From positions 62,001-126,000 of the forward strand of contig CALSTX010000012.1 of the NCBI GenBank assembly GCA_943789375.1: DNA of 64,000 bases, written 5' to 3'. Source of the stretch: an uncultured Opitutales bacterium. Lineage in GTDB: Bacteria > Verrucomicrobiota > Verrucomicrobiia > Opitutales > Seribacteraceae. Positions within the stretch are counted from its first letter, which is position 1. Every line of letters starts with the position of its first letter. The notes below the pieces were generated by a model, which saw only the letters and a list, made by a program, of their open reading frames with translations, had not been told where the DNA came from and did not search any database. Of this stretch, positions 49,181 to 58,144 are shown in pieces. A program made the translations under genes and the position numbers.

Positions 49181-52100
49181 ATGCGGTACCTTTTATTCTT
49201 TTTCCTTTACCCTACGCTGATAACTGGATCACTTATTGCAAATTCAAGTAACCCACCAAATGGATATCACGGTGAAACTGCGAGTTGCAGATCTTGCCAC
49301 AGCACTTATGCTTTAAATTCTGGTTCAGGAATCTTAGCAATATCCGGGATGCCGTCAGGCTATATACCAGGTCAAACTTATAACCTGTCCGTTGCCCTAT
49401 CGGATCCATCCTCTACAGCCTACGGCTTTCAATTAACAGCCAAAGCAAATGGGAGTACAAGCGGCGCATTAAGCACGGCATCCAGTGCCATGGGTCTTGA
49501 ATCAGGTGCCATAGAGCATCGGGGTACTTCCGTCTCCGGAAGCTGGAATTTTCAATGGACAGCACCCGCAACGAATGAAGGTGAGGTCTCGTTTTATGCT
49601 TCTGGAGTGGCAACCAACGGCAACGGTATGAGCACTGGAGATTATGTGTACACGACCGTACAAAACCTTACCGCAAGTTCATTTTCTCACGCTTCTATGG
49701 AATGGAATGCTAGCACCAATGGGGTGGTTTATTCCTCTCCTGCTATTGGCACGGACGGTAGCGTGTATATTGGCTCCAATGACAATAAATTACATGCGTT
49801 TAACTCAGATGGGACCATAAAGTGGACATTCACTGCAGGTAACTGGGTCGATTCCTCACCTGCAATCGCAACGGATGGAACGATCTATGTTGGGTCTTGG
49901 GATAATAAGCTGTATGCGCTTAACCCCGAAGATGGATCAAAAATATGGGAATATGAAACCAACAGCTATGTGATCGCAAGCCCAGCCATTGGAGCAGATG
50001 GGAAAATTTATGTAGGTTCTAAAGATTCAATTTTCTATGCCTTGGAAAGTAATGGTTCTGTTGCGTGGGAATATTTTGCAGGGCAACCAATTTCATCCTC
50101 AGCTGCCCTTGGTCAGGACGGAACCATTTATTTTGGGGATGATAATGGAAGCCTTCATGCCGTTTCTCCAGATGGTTCAAGTAAATGGGTTTACCAAGTG
50201 GATAAGGTTGCCGATTCGAACAGCTCGATTCTCTCCTCCCCCGCCCTTGATCTGTCAGGCAATATTTATTTTGGCTCTGGAAATGGATATTGCTACTCGA
50301 TTGCTGATCAAGAATCGAATGCTTCCTTAAACTGGAGTTATCTCACTGGTGATCGAGTCGATGCTTCTCCTGTACTGGGTATGAATGATGAAATATTTTT
50401 TGCTTCCAGGGATGGCTACTTTCGCTCCTTATCGACAATTTCCGGGGTACTAAACTGGGAGGAATTTGTGGGAGATGTTTTTTACAGCAGCCCAGTTGTC
50501 GATTTAAATGGCAGAGTTTATGTCATTGGATACACCGGAGGAGGAGAAAATCATTTATCCGTATTTGAAGCCAACGGTACAAAAGCGTGGGATACAAATG
50601 CCTCCGACAGCCCATTTGGCATTAACGGCATTGTGGATTCTTCCCTCATGCTTAGCGATGAGGGAAAGTTATACTATGGATGCTATGATGGGAGTCTTTA
50701 CTGCTTAGATATAGGGGTTGAACCCGCCACATCTGACTGGCCAATGTTTAAAAGAAATGATCGCAGGGATGGAGCGTGGCCAAGTTATACACTCGAAATC
50801 CTGGTTGCGGCTGCTGAAGGTGAAGTCTCAGGAGCAGGTATTTACAACCCTGGCTCCTCAGCTTCAATATCCGCCATTCCACAGACAGGGTATTCCTTTG
50901 CGTATTGGTCAGGAAGTGGACCTGTAGACCCTAATGCATCGGCCACCACTATCTCCATGACAGAAGACCGCAACATAACCGCAGTTTTCGATCAAAATTC
51001 TTACCAACTCTCGGCTTCAATAGCACCGGCAAATTCTGCCGAGATCACAGGTACGGGAACCTATACTCACGGAGCATCGGCAACTCTTTCTTTTTCTTCG
51101 ATTTCTCCGGGCTATATTTTTGAGTCCTGGTCTGGAGATGCAACAGGAAGTGATACCCCGCTTTCCCTCATAGTTACAGAAAGCAAAACGGTAACGGCAA
51201 ACTTCGGTTTAATTGACCTTGAGCTTAATGTAACTGCTGATCCCGGTGGCTCGGTTACCGGAGGAGGGCTAATTCAATACGGCACGACTTCTCCAATTAC
51301 CGCGACTCCAGAGGAAGGCTATAGTTTTATGGGATGGTCAGGCGCAGGCATCAATGATTCAATTTCTGCATCAACAACCGTCGAGATGACGGAAGCTAGA
51401 GAAGTGCATGCCATTTTTTCCTTAAATTCATACTCCTTGACAGTCTCTACCTCAGGCGAAGGAACCGCGACTGGTACCGGCACATATAATCATGGGGATC
51501 TGGCAAATATTACTGCAACGCCAGCTACTGGTTATTCTTTTGGGGGCTGGAATGGAAATGGAGTGACGGATGCAAATGCACTGTCAACTTCGATAAGCAT
51601 GACAGCTAACACATCGGTTTCGGCCATATTTGAACTCAACGCCTATAACCTTTCGCTTTCGGCTGGTACCGGTGGAACGGTTAGCGAATCTGGAACTCAT
51701 ACTTTTGGTAGCGTTGTTGCGATTGAAGCAACTTCCAACGAAGGATATTCTTTTAACTCATGGTATGGTGGAACTGTGGAAGACGAAAGCTCTTTTCAAA
51801 CAAACGTGACCATTAACCAAAATATTTCCTTGAGTGCTCTATTTGAAATTAATCAATATACACTATCTGCAAGTACACCGACCGGGGGAACAATATCAGG
51901 CACAGGCCAATACTCATACGGGACTATTGTAACCGTTAATGCGATACCGCAAAGCAACTATATTTTCTCACATTGGATCGGGGAAAATCTGGAAGACATC
52001 AATGCCTCTTCGACCAAGATGGTCCTAGATCAAGATTATGAAATTGCGGCAATCTTCGAAGAAAAACCTGTAGAGCAAAAGTCTATCATTGTAACATCCA

Positions 52101-53077
52101 GCCCAAGCAGTGCAGGCACGACAACCGGTTCAGGTGCCTTCGCTGTTGGCACTCTTACTTCCATAACCGCAACCCCGCTGGAGGGCTATCAATTTTCTTA
52201 TTGGGAGGGTCAAAGTATTTCGGACTCAAATGCATCAACTACTTCAGTTATTTTAGACAGTGACCAAAATATTACAGCCCACTTCAGTGCCCTTTCCTAC
52301 ACAATTACCATTGCCTCCGATACAGGAGGAACGGTAACGGGAGAAGGCTATTACCCTCATGGCTCCACTATTTCCATCTCTGCTTTGGCAGAAGATGGAT
52401 ATGAATTCTACCAATGGAGTGGAACTGATATCCCAAACCCGCTTCTGGACTCCTTTTCTGTAGAAGCCACCCAAGACTTAAACCTAACCGCAAATTTCTC
52501 ACTTAATACATACACCGTTACACTTTCACAGAATATTGAGGGTGGTAAAGTCCTGGGAGGTGGAACCTTTCCCCATGGATCCACAGCTTTACTCGAAGCA
52601 ACCCCCTCAAATGGATTCCAATTCCTGAACTGGACTAAAGGCGGCAGTATTTTAGGCACGAATAAAGCATTGAGCGTGGATATCTTGATGGACTCCAATA
52701 TAACTGCAAATTTTGAGAAGCTTGTAGCCACAAAGATCGAAGGCGTAAATCCTTTGGGTGATGAATGGTACGGGGCAGATTGGCTTGGATATTTTTACTC
52801 CGCAGGTACAGATTGGTCCTATCACCTAGATCTTGGATGGCTCTATATGATCCCCAACGAGGACGGAAGCATGTGGGCATGGTCCCCACAACTAGACTGG
52901 CTATGGTTGTCACCCTCAACTTTTCCTCAAAGCCTGGTTTGGTCTAGAAATGAGTCAGACTGGATTTTCTTTTCTTTTCAAAGTGCAGGTGGTGCACAAA
53001 TTTACCATTATAAAAATGGAAATTGGAGTTCCTTTGATCCAAATACTCAAGTGAGCTTGGAAGATTCTATTTTTTAA
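49181..53077 (+). CDS. Giant surface protein: CxxCH domain, beta-propeller, nine InlB-like repeats, Trp-rich C-terminus
   Basis: From the ATG at 49181 the protein has 1298 residues (a TTG 15 bp upstream is possible). Signal peptide (MRYLLFFFLYPTLITGS). Residues about 21-165 carry a choice-of-anchor-V-like domain with a single CRSCH motif (Cys36, Cys39, His40). About eight PQQ-like propeller repeats (SSPAIGTDGSVYIGSNDNKL type) fill 170-520. Nine InlB/flagellin-new-2-like repeats of about 72 residues fill 535-1190. The last 100 residues are tryptophan-rich (LGDEWYGADWLGYFY), a style common in Verrucomicrobiota. It probably faces the cell exterior. Its last codons overlap recR. Confidence 0.82.
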   Translation: MRYLLFFFLYPTLITGSLIANSSNPPNGYHGETASCRSCHSTYALNSGSGILAISGMPSGYIPGQTYNLSVALSDPSSTAYGFQLTAKANGSTSGALSTASSAMGLESGAIEHRGTSVSGSWNFQWTAPATNEGEVSFYASGVATNGNGMSTGDYVYTTVQNLTASSFSHASMEWNASTNGVVYSSPAIGTDGSVYIGSNDNKLHAFNSDGTIKWTFTAGNWVDSSPAIATDGTIYVGSWDNKLYALNPEDGSKIWEYETNSYVIASPAIGADGKIYVGSKDSIFYALESNGSVAWEYFAGQPISSSAALGQDGTIYFGDDNGSLHAVSPDGSSKWVYQVDKVADSNSSILSSPALDLSGNIYFGSGNGYCYSIADQESNASLNWSYLTGDRVDASPVLGMNDEIFFASRDGYFRSLSTISGVLNWEEFVGDVFYSSPVVDLNGRVYVIGYTGGGENHLSVFEANGTKAWDTNASDSPFGINGIVDSSLMLSDEGKLYYGCYDGSLYCLDIGVEPATSDWPMFKRNDRRDGAWPSYTLEILVAAAEGEVSGAGIYNPGSSASISAIPQTGYSFAYWSGSGPVDPNASATTISMTEDRNITAVFDQNSYQLSASIAPANSAEITGTGTYTHGASATLSFSSISPGYIFESWSGDATGSDTPLSLIVTESKTVTANFGLIDLELNVTADPGGSVTGGGLIQYGTTSPITATPEEGYSFMGWSGAGINDSISASTTVEMTEAREVHAIFSLNSYSLTVSTSGEGTATGTGTYNHGDLANITATPATGYSFGGWNGNGVTDANALSTSISMTANTSVSAIFELNAYNLSLSAGTGGTVSESGTHTFGSVVAIEATSNEGYSFNSWYGGTVEDESSFQTNVTINQNISLSALFEINQYTLSASTPTGGTISGTGQYSYGTIVTVNAIPQSNYIFSHWIGENLEDINASSTKMVLDQDYEIAAIFEEKPVEQKSIIVTSSPSSAGTTTGSGAFAVGTLTSITATPLEGYQFSYWEGQSISDSNASTTSVILDSDQNITAHFSALSYTITIASDTGGTVTGEGYYPHGSTISISALAEDGYEFYQWSGTDIPNPLLDSFSVEATQDLNLTANFSLNTYTVTLSQNIEGGKVLGGGTFPHGSTALLEATPSNGFQFLNWTKGGSILGTNKALSVDILMDSNITANFEKLVATKIEGVNPLGDEWYGADWLGYFYSAGTDWSYHLDLGWLYMIPNEDGSMWAWSPQLDWLWLSPSTFPQSLVWSRNESDWIFFSFQSAGGAQIYHYKNGNWSSFDPNTQVSLEDSIF

Positions 53078-53679
53078 TGACCAAGAGAAACTGGCTTTCG
53101 GCCTTCCAACGCATTTTTAAGAGTAGTCTCGTCAGCATAAGTGACCCCAGCTCCACTGGGTAAGCCAAAACCAATACGACTAACCTCGATATTTTTATCT
53201 CCGATTATTTCCTCTTTCAAGAAATGACAGGTTGCCTCGCCCTCCATATCATTCCCTAAAGCCAAGATCACTTCCGTGACCTCTTCCCCTTTAAAGCGCT
53301 CGGCTAAAGAAGAAAGGTTTAATTGCTCCGGGCCAATACCCCGAATGGGGGAAAGTTTTCCCTGTAGCACATGATACTTCCCCCGGAAGACTCCCGATCT
53401 TTCCATGGCATATAAATCGGTTACAGATTCTACGATACAGATTGTAGCTGTCTCTCTTTCTTCAGACAAACAAATGGAACATTCTTCGGATTCGGTTAAA
53501 TTCCCACAAACCTTACATGGCCCTAACTTATCCGAAGCATTTTGAATAGCCTTTTGTAGAGATGTGGCCTTCTCCGGCTTTTCGACCAGCAAATGCAGGG
53601 CAATTTTCTCGGCCGAACGAAAGCCTAAGCCAGGCAAGGACTTCAGCCCTTGAACAAGGTCATCATAAGAAGATATCAA
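53074..53679 (-). CDS. recR: Recombination mediator RecR
   Basis: RecR helps RecFO load RecA at gaps and ends. The 201 residues show an N-terminal helix-hairpin-helix (SLPGLGFRSAEKIALHL), a zinc finger (CKVCGNLTESEECSIC, residues about 57-72) and a Toprim domain with CIVESVTDLYAMERSG and LALGNDMEGEATCHFL. It lies 11 bp after ybaB on the minus strand, the common ybaB-recR order. dnaX is not beside it. It overlaps the surface-protein gene tail-to-tail by 4 bp. Confidence 0.96.
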   Translation of the reverse strand: MISSYDDLVQGLKSLPGLGFRSAEKIALHLLVEKPEKATSLQKAIQNASDKLGPCKVCGNLTESEECSICLSEERETATICIVESVTDLYAMERSGVFRGKYHVLQGKLSPIRGIGPEQLNLSSLAERFKGEEVTEVILALGNDMEGEATCHFLKEEIIGDKNIEVSRIGFGLPSGAGVTYADETTLKNALEGRKPVSLGH

Positions 53680-53690
53680 TTCTCAGGAAT

Positions 53691-53999
53691 TTAAAATAAA
53701 CCAGGCATTTGCATACCACCCGTTAATCCGCTCATCGCCTCATCATTCTTTTTCTTAGCCTGCTCAGAAGCATCAACAATAGCTTGAAGGATTGCCTCCG
53801 ACACAAACTCTGCATCCTCTTTTAAAAATTCCGGGTCAAGTTGGAGATCTTTAAACTCCCCTTGTCCGGAAACCTTTACAGTCACGGCCCCACCGCCCCC
53901 ACTGACTTCAATTATCTCATCGGATAGAAGGGCCTGAGCTTCCTCCATCTTCTGTTGCATTTTCTGAGCTTGTTTAAGTAATTTTCCTACGCCTACCAT
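53691..53999 (-). CDS. ybaB: YbaB/EbfC family nucleoid-associated protein
   Basis: YbaB-family proteins are small dimeric DNA-binding proteins often beside recR. The 102 residues contain the N-terminal helix LLKQAQKMQQKMEEAQALL, the beta part GGGAVTVKVSGQGEFKDLQLDPEFL and a C-terminal helix with EAMSGLTGGMQMPG. It is the first gene of the ybaB-recR pair. Confidence 0.95.
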   Translation of the reverse strand: MVGVGKLLKQAQKMQQKMEEAQALLSDEIIEVSGGGGAVTVKVSGQGEFKDLQLDPEFLKEDAEFVSEAILQAIVDASEQAKKKNDEAMSGLTGGMQMPGLF

Positions 54000-54023
54000 T
54001 ACTATATTGAATGAGTTGTATGG

Positions 54024-54890
54024 TTAGCTTGCAAGCATTTCTTGGTACGCTTCTTTAAATGAGTTATAGACCGGAGCCCATCCAATCTCTTCTCTTATTA
54101 AATGACTCGAAACCTTTCGATTGGGAGTCCCTTCCCGCTCTAGGTTGTCAAACGCAGGAACCTCCAAAGAAAGATGCCCGGCAATCCATTCCACAATTTC
54201 TCTTCTCTTCGCCCATTCATTATCCGAGACATTATAAATTTTTCCTTGAGGCAAAAGGTGCCCCTTTCTCAAAACATCAAGAATTGCGCCAACCGCATCA
54301 TCTCTGTGAGTAAGGTTTAAGATACGCCCTCCCCTCCCCTTCAGTGCTTCCCCAGCCTTGACTTTATCAATCAACAGGTGCCTCCCAGGCCCATATAATC
54401 CAGCCAGTCTTAAAACAAAGCATTTTCGATTCTCTTTATTTTGGCTCATACAGACTTTTTCCGCCTCCAGCAAAACCTGACCTCGTTCAGAGACGCTTTC
54501 ATGGCTCGAAGCTTCATCAACAAGTTCACCCTGACTTTGTGGATAGACTGACGTACTGCTTGTAAACACAAAGGTGAAATCTTTTTGCGAACTCAACCAT
54601 TCCCTAACCGACTCCATTCCCTGCAAATAAGATTGCCTGTATCCGTCTAAAGACGGAGCGGCTGCTCCAACACAATTGACAACATAGTCTTGATCCCGAT
54701 CAATTTGATCATGCCAGGATCGCTCTTCTAATCTACCTGTGACTACATGCTGCACACCCAGTTTAGACAGAGTAGAAGCTGTACCTTCATTTCGTGTGAA
54801 TGCGAAAACCTCCCAGCCCATAGATAGGCATGAAGAGGCAAGTTTTTCCCCTAGGTAACCACAACCTAGAATGGTTATTTTTTTACTCAT
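54024..54890 (-). CDS. NAD(P)-dependent epimerase/dehydratase-like SDR (YeeZ-like)
   Basis: The ATG at 54890 gives MSKKITILGCGYLGEKLASS with the Rossmann GCGYLG motif. A longer in-frame start adds about 70 residues of unlikely sequence and is rejected. Seen: DYVVNCVGAAAPS, FTSSTSVYPQSQGELVDE (active-site Ser and Tyr-type region), RLAGLYGPGRHLL and NLTHRDDAVGAIL. The 288-residue length fits atypical SDRs of the YeeZ type, usually assigned as putative sugar-nucleotide modifying enzymes. The substrate is unknown. It starts 88 bp from the divergent LMW-PTP gene. Confidence 0.85.
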   Translation of the reverse strand: MSKKITILGCGYLGEKLASSCLSMGWEVFAFTRNEGTASTLSKLGVQHVVTGRLEERSWHDQIDRDQDYVVNCVGAAAPSLDGYRQSYLQGMESVREWLSSQKDFTFVFTSSTSVYPQSQGELVDEASSHESVSERGQVLLEAEKVCMSQNKENRKCFVLRLAGLYGPGRHLLIDKVKAGEALKGRGGRILNLTHRDDAVGAILDVLRKGHLLPQGKIYNVSDNEWAKRREIVEWIAGHLSLEVPAFDNLEREGTPNRKVSSHLIREEIGWAPVYNSFKEAYQEMLAS

Positions 54891-54978
54891 ATTTTGCTTA
54901 TATTCGGTCCACAACCTGCGACTTTTTCTTTTTACTACTTGAACACATGGCCATTCCTTGGCATGGGTTGCATATAGT

Positions 54979-55443
54979 ATGCATATCGTATTCATTTGTT
55001 GGGGCAACATTTGTCGATCCCCTGCCGCTGAGGCAACCTTTAAGAAGCTAGTCGAGGATCGTAACTTGCAGGATGTTATAACCTGTGATTCTGCCGGTAC
55101 CATCTCTCAACACCAGGGAAACCGTCCTGATTCCCGAATGCAAAAGGCGGCCAAGGATAGAGATATTCAAACTGGTGGGACCGCACGTATGGTAACCAGT
55201 GAAGATTTCTCATCGGCTGATATGCTCATCACTATGGACAATTTTAATTTTTCTGAACTTTCTCAATTGGCTCCTGACCAAAAAGCGAAAGAAAAAATCA
55301 AACCATTTTGTGATTTCGTATCCACTACAGACACTGAAGTCCCAGACCCTTATTATGGTGGGGCTCAAGGGTTTGAAAAAGTGCTTGATCTTCTGGAAGA
55401 TGGCTGCGTCCGCCTTCTCGATGATATTCAAAAAAAAGATTAA
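54979..55443 (+). CDS. Low molecular weight protein-tyrosine-phosphatase family protein
   Basis: The ATG at 54979 gives MHIVFICWGNICRSPAAEA with the phosphatase loop C-x5-R (CWGNICR) at residues 7-13. The catalytic acid is in VPDPYYGG near residue 117. The 154 residues match LMW-PTPs. An upstream start (54958) adds seven residues. The fructosamine-kinase gene follows by 15 bp on the same strand. I recall that bacterial LMW-PTP homologues often neighbour such kinases, where they dephosphorylate sugar-5-phosphate adducts, but a tyrosine phosphatase role is also possible. Confidence 0.9.
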   Translation: MHIVFICWGNICRSPAAEATFKKLVEDRNLQDVITCDSAGTISQHQGNRPDSRMQKAAKDRDIQTGGTARMVTSEDFSSADMLITMDNFNFSELSQLAPDQKAKEKIKPFCDFVSTTDTEVPDPYYGGAQGFEKVLDLLEDGCVRLLDDIQKKD

Positions 55444-55458
55444 GAAAACCTTCGGACT

Positions 55459-56346
55459 GTGAGCCAGAGCCACAAGTACACAAGTATTGCCGAAGCAATT
55501 TCAAAGAAAACTCAGGCTTCATTTATTCCAACCAAGCAAAGTGCTCTGAGCGGAGGCTCTATCAGCCAAAGCTCCCGCTTTCAATCCGAAGATGGACGGG
55601 TCTTTTTTGTCAAAGAAAATAACCTAGGCTTTTTCCCCTTTTTCAAAGCAGAAGCTCAGGCCTTACTTGAAATAAAAAATACCCAAACCATTCGGGTACC
55701 TGAAGTTATCACCTTTGGCCTTACTTCCCATGCATCATTCCTTGTTCTTGAATTCATGAAAGAAGGAAGCACTTCCAATTTAAGCTCTGCTCAACTTGGC
55801 CAAGACCTCGCACAACTCCACTTAGTCCGCCAACCTTTTTTTGGGTGGGAAATTGATAACTGCATTGGTGCCACCTCTCAACCCAACCCCAAGGGTGAAA
55901 ATTGGGCCGAGTTTTATCGCTCTCACCGCTTAGCTCACCAATTTGAACTAGCCAAAGAGAAAAACAGGGAATTCGAAAAGGTGGAAGAACTCCTGCAAGG
56001 CATTCCTTTTTTCTTCCAGGACTATTCCCCCCACCCATCTCTTTTACATGGGGATCTTTGGGGAGGGAATGCCTCGGTTGACTCAACTGGAATTCCGTTT
56101 GTTTTTGACCCAGCCAGTTACTATGGTGACCGTGAGGCCGATATTGCCTTTACCTATATGTTTGGTGGATTCTCTCCATCTTTTTACCAAGCATACAATG
56201 AAGTATATCCTCTCGACCACGGATTTAAGAGCCGCAAATCCTTATACAATTTGTACCACGAACTTAATCATTTTAATCTATTCGGAGGTGGTTATGCGGC
56301 ATCAGCACAATCCAGTATCTTCCAGTTAGTATCCCAATTTTCTTGA
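55459..56346 (+). CDS. Fructosamine/ribulosamine 3-kinase family protein
   Basis: A 295-residue member of the FN3K family, which phosphorylates sugar adducts on protein amines so that they fall off (deglycation). Seen: VFFVKENN (ATP-binding Lys), LVLEFMKEG, the catalytic LLHGDLWGGNASV and FVFDPASYYGDREADIAFT (DxD-type metal region). The start is a GTG. It follows the LMW-PTP gene by 15 bp, and hpt overlaps its stop by 4 bp. Bacterial members mostly prefer ribulosamines or erythrulosamines, so the substrate here is inferred. Confidence 0.88.
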   Translation: MSQSHKYTSIAEAISKKTQASFIPTKQSALSGGSISQSSRFQSEDGRVFFVKENNLGFFPFFKAEAQALLEIKNTQTIRVPEVITFGLTSHASFLVLEFMKEGSTSNLSSAQLGQDLAQLHLVRQPFFGWEIDNCIGATSQPNPKGENWAEFYRSHRLAHQFELAKEKNREFEKVEELLQGIPFFFQDYSPHPSLLHGDLWGGNASVDSTGIPFVFDPASYYGDREADIAFTYMFGGFSPSFYQAYNEVYPLDHGFKSRKSLYNLYHELNHFNLFGGGYAASAQSSIFQLVSQFS

Positions 56347-56882
56347 AAAACGATCTCCAAAAAATCCTTCTTACTGAACTTGATATCCAACAACGAGTGA
56401 CCACGCTTGGTACGGAAATCGACTCCTTTTATGAAGGTAAGGAAATCCTGCTTGTCACCCTATTGGATGGGGCGATTGTTTTCACCGCTGACCTTATCCG
56501 TAACCTCTCAATCCGTCTGAGATTAGACTGTATAAGGGTTTCCAGCTATGGTAACTCGATGGACCCTGAAACTGCCCCGCGCATCCTCAGCTCACTCAAA
56601 TCAGAAGTTCAGGGGAAACATGTATTATTGGTCGATGATATCCTCGACACTGGAAACACCATGGAACGGGTAAGCCAGGAAGTTTTCTCACAAAGCCCGG
56701 CATCTGTTCGAACCTGTGTTTTCCTGGATAAACCCGACCGGAGACAAAATAATTTTCGAGCCGATTGGTTTGGTTTCGCCATTCCCGATGAATTTGTTGT
56801 AGGGTACGGGTTGGATTATGCAGGCCAGTATCGTCACCTGCCCTATGTTGCTACTTTAAAACCATCAGTTTACGGACAGTAA
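56343..56882 (+). CDS. hpt: Hypoxanthine phosphoribosyltransferase
   Basis: Hpt salvages hypoxanthine and guanine to IMP and GMP. The start is TTG within TTGA, overlapping the previous stop. The 179 residues show VTLLDGAIVFTADLIRNL, DCIRVSSYGNSM and the PRPP-binding LVDDILDTGNTMERVS near residue 100, then CVFLDKPDRR and the C-terminal GFAIPDEFVVGYGLDYAGQYRHLPYV. It is translationally coupled to the fructosamine-kinase gene and 13 bp before the yqaA gene. Confidence 0.95.
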   Translation: MKNDLQKILLTELDIQQRVTTLGTEIDSFYEGKEILLVTLLDGAIVFTADLIRNLSIRLRLDCIRVSSYGNSMDPETAPRILSSLKSEVQGKHVLLVDDILDTGNTMERVSQEVFSQSPASVRTCVFLDKPDRRQNNFRADWFGFAIPDEFVVGYGLDYAGQYRHLPYVATLKPSVYGQ

Positions 56883-56895
56883 ACGACCGCCTGCT

Positions 56896-57513
56896 ATGTA
56901 CAAAACTACGAAAAACCCTCTCCGTAAGATCTATTATTGGACCCTATCGCTTGCGGAAAGAAAATCAGCCACTGGCTGGCTGGCCGGCATATCGTTTGCA
57001 GAAGCAAGCTTCTTCCCCATCCCGCCCGATGTATTGCTAATTCCATTATGCCTAGGGGCGCTCAAGAAGGCACTTCAATTTGCTCTCATTTGCTCCATTG
57101 CTTCTGTTTTAGGTGGCCTGGCTGGCTACGGCATCGGAGCTGTTGGTTGGGAAAGCTTGCAGGCTTACTTCTTTCAGTATGTTCCAGGCTTCACCGAAGC
57201 CAAGTTTGAACGAATCACCGAGTGGTACGCGGAATGGGGCTGGCCCCTTGTTTTTCTCGCTGGGTTTTCCCCCATTCCCTATAAAGTCTTCACCATTGCC
57301 AGTGGCGTATTAAACATGAGTATATTACCTTTTCTTTTGGCTTCCGCCGTCAGCCGTTCCGCCCGGTTCTTTTTGGTGGCGATTCTCATTGCCAAATTCG
57401 GCGAGCCGATGAAGGAAAAAATTGACAAACACTTCAACCTCTTAGCCTTAACCTTCGCTGTCCTTTTGATTGGCGGGTTTGCTCTATTAAAAAGCCTGAC
57501 CAATCACGGTTAG
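56896..57513 (+). CDS. yqaA: YqaA/SNARE-associated (VTT domain) membrane protein
   Basis: A 205-residue inner-membrane protein with the VTT/DedA-like pattern. The motif FAEASFFPIPPDVLLIPLCLGALKKALQFAL comes first, then a glycine-rich helix, the loop EWYAEWGWPLVFLAGFSPIPYKVFTIASG and the basic turn SRSARFFLVAIL. DedA-superfamily proteins move lipids between leaflets. YqaA itself is uncharacterised. It is the last gene of the LMW-PTP to yqaA operon and converges on the thymidine kinase pseudogene. Confidence 0.9.
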   Translation: MYKTTKNPLRKIYYWTLSLAERKSATGWLAGISFAEASFFPIPPDVLLIPLCLGALKKALQFALICSIASVLGGLAGYGIGAVGWESLQAYFFQYVPGFTEAKFERITEWYAEWGWPLVFLAGFSPIPYKVFTIASGVLNMSILPFLLASAVSRSARFFLVAILIAKFGEPMKEKIDKHFNLLALTFAVLLIGGFALLKSLTNHG

Positions 57514-57523
57514 AAAGCGTGGC

Positions 57524-58106
57524 CTACAGCCCCGTATTCTCAGAGTAAAAACACTCCCTGCAAAGAGATACATATCGCTCATTCCCTCCGATTTCAATTT
57601 GCTCTCCCGAACTCTCCATTTGGCCAGAGCCATCAATCCTTGCATTCATCGTCGCTTTTTTACCACAGTGGCAAATTGTTTTTATTTCTTTGATTTCATC
57701 TGCCCATGCCATTAAACAAGAACTTCCTTGAAAAGGCTCTGCCAAGAAACCGGTTCTTATTCCAAAAGCGAGCACGGGGATGCCTTCTTTATCTACAACT
57801 TCTGTAAGTTGTACTACTTGTTCCTTTTTTTAAAAACTGGGCTTCATCGATTAAAACACAGGCCAGTTTTGCTGCCTTCGATTGATCTCTCACTAGGATT
57901 AACAGATTATCGCCTTTGCGAAAAGTTTTGGCATCCTGCTCGATCCCGATTCTTGAGCGAATCACCCCCTTACCGTGGCGATCGTCGAGGTAAGCGGTAA
58001 GCAACAAAGTATTCATCCCACGCTCACCATAATTATGATGCGCTTGGAACAAAGCCGTAGACTTTCCTGCATTCATAGAAGAATAGTGAAAATACAATTT
58101 CGCCAC
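57524..58106 (-). pseudogene. tdk: Thymidine kinase, interrupted by a +1 frameshift in an A7 run
   Basis: Two minus-strand frames together make a full type II thymidine kinase. The first has Walker [29 protein letters not shown] and [11 protein letters not shown] (catalytic Glu). The second, after the A7 tract at 57825-57831, runs [34 protein letters not shown] and the zinc and lasso parts CHCGKKA, GGNERYVSLCREC. Removing one A from the tract would restore one frame. All key residues survive, so this may be a sequencing error, slippage-corrected expression or a very recent pseudogene. Confidence 0.9.
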
Positions 58107-58144
58107 TCTTCTAAAGGGGCAAGTTTTTTAGTCCCTTGCAAGTA

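Noticed and set aside
50800-52720. Repeat array resembling CRISPR or a minisatellite
   Set aside because: The repetition is at protein level (InlB-like domains about 72 residues long) and the DNA copies diverge. It is inside a coding region without cas genes.
54891-55103. N-terminal extension of the SDR protein
   Set aside because: The added residues are unlike the family and the normal Rossmann start MSKKITILGCGYLG has its own ATG.
57820-57835. Programmed -1 frameshift in the thymidine kinase A7 tract
   Set aside because: The site looks like a slippery heptamer, but the downstream frame needs a +1 shift (one base skipped), not -1. Programmed -1 slippage would not join the two parts.
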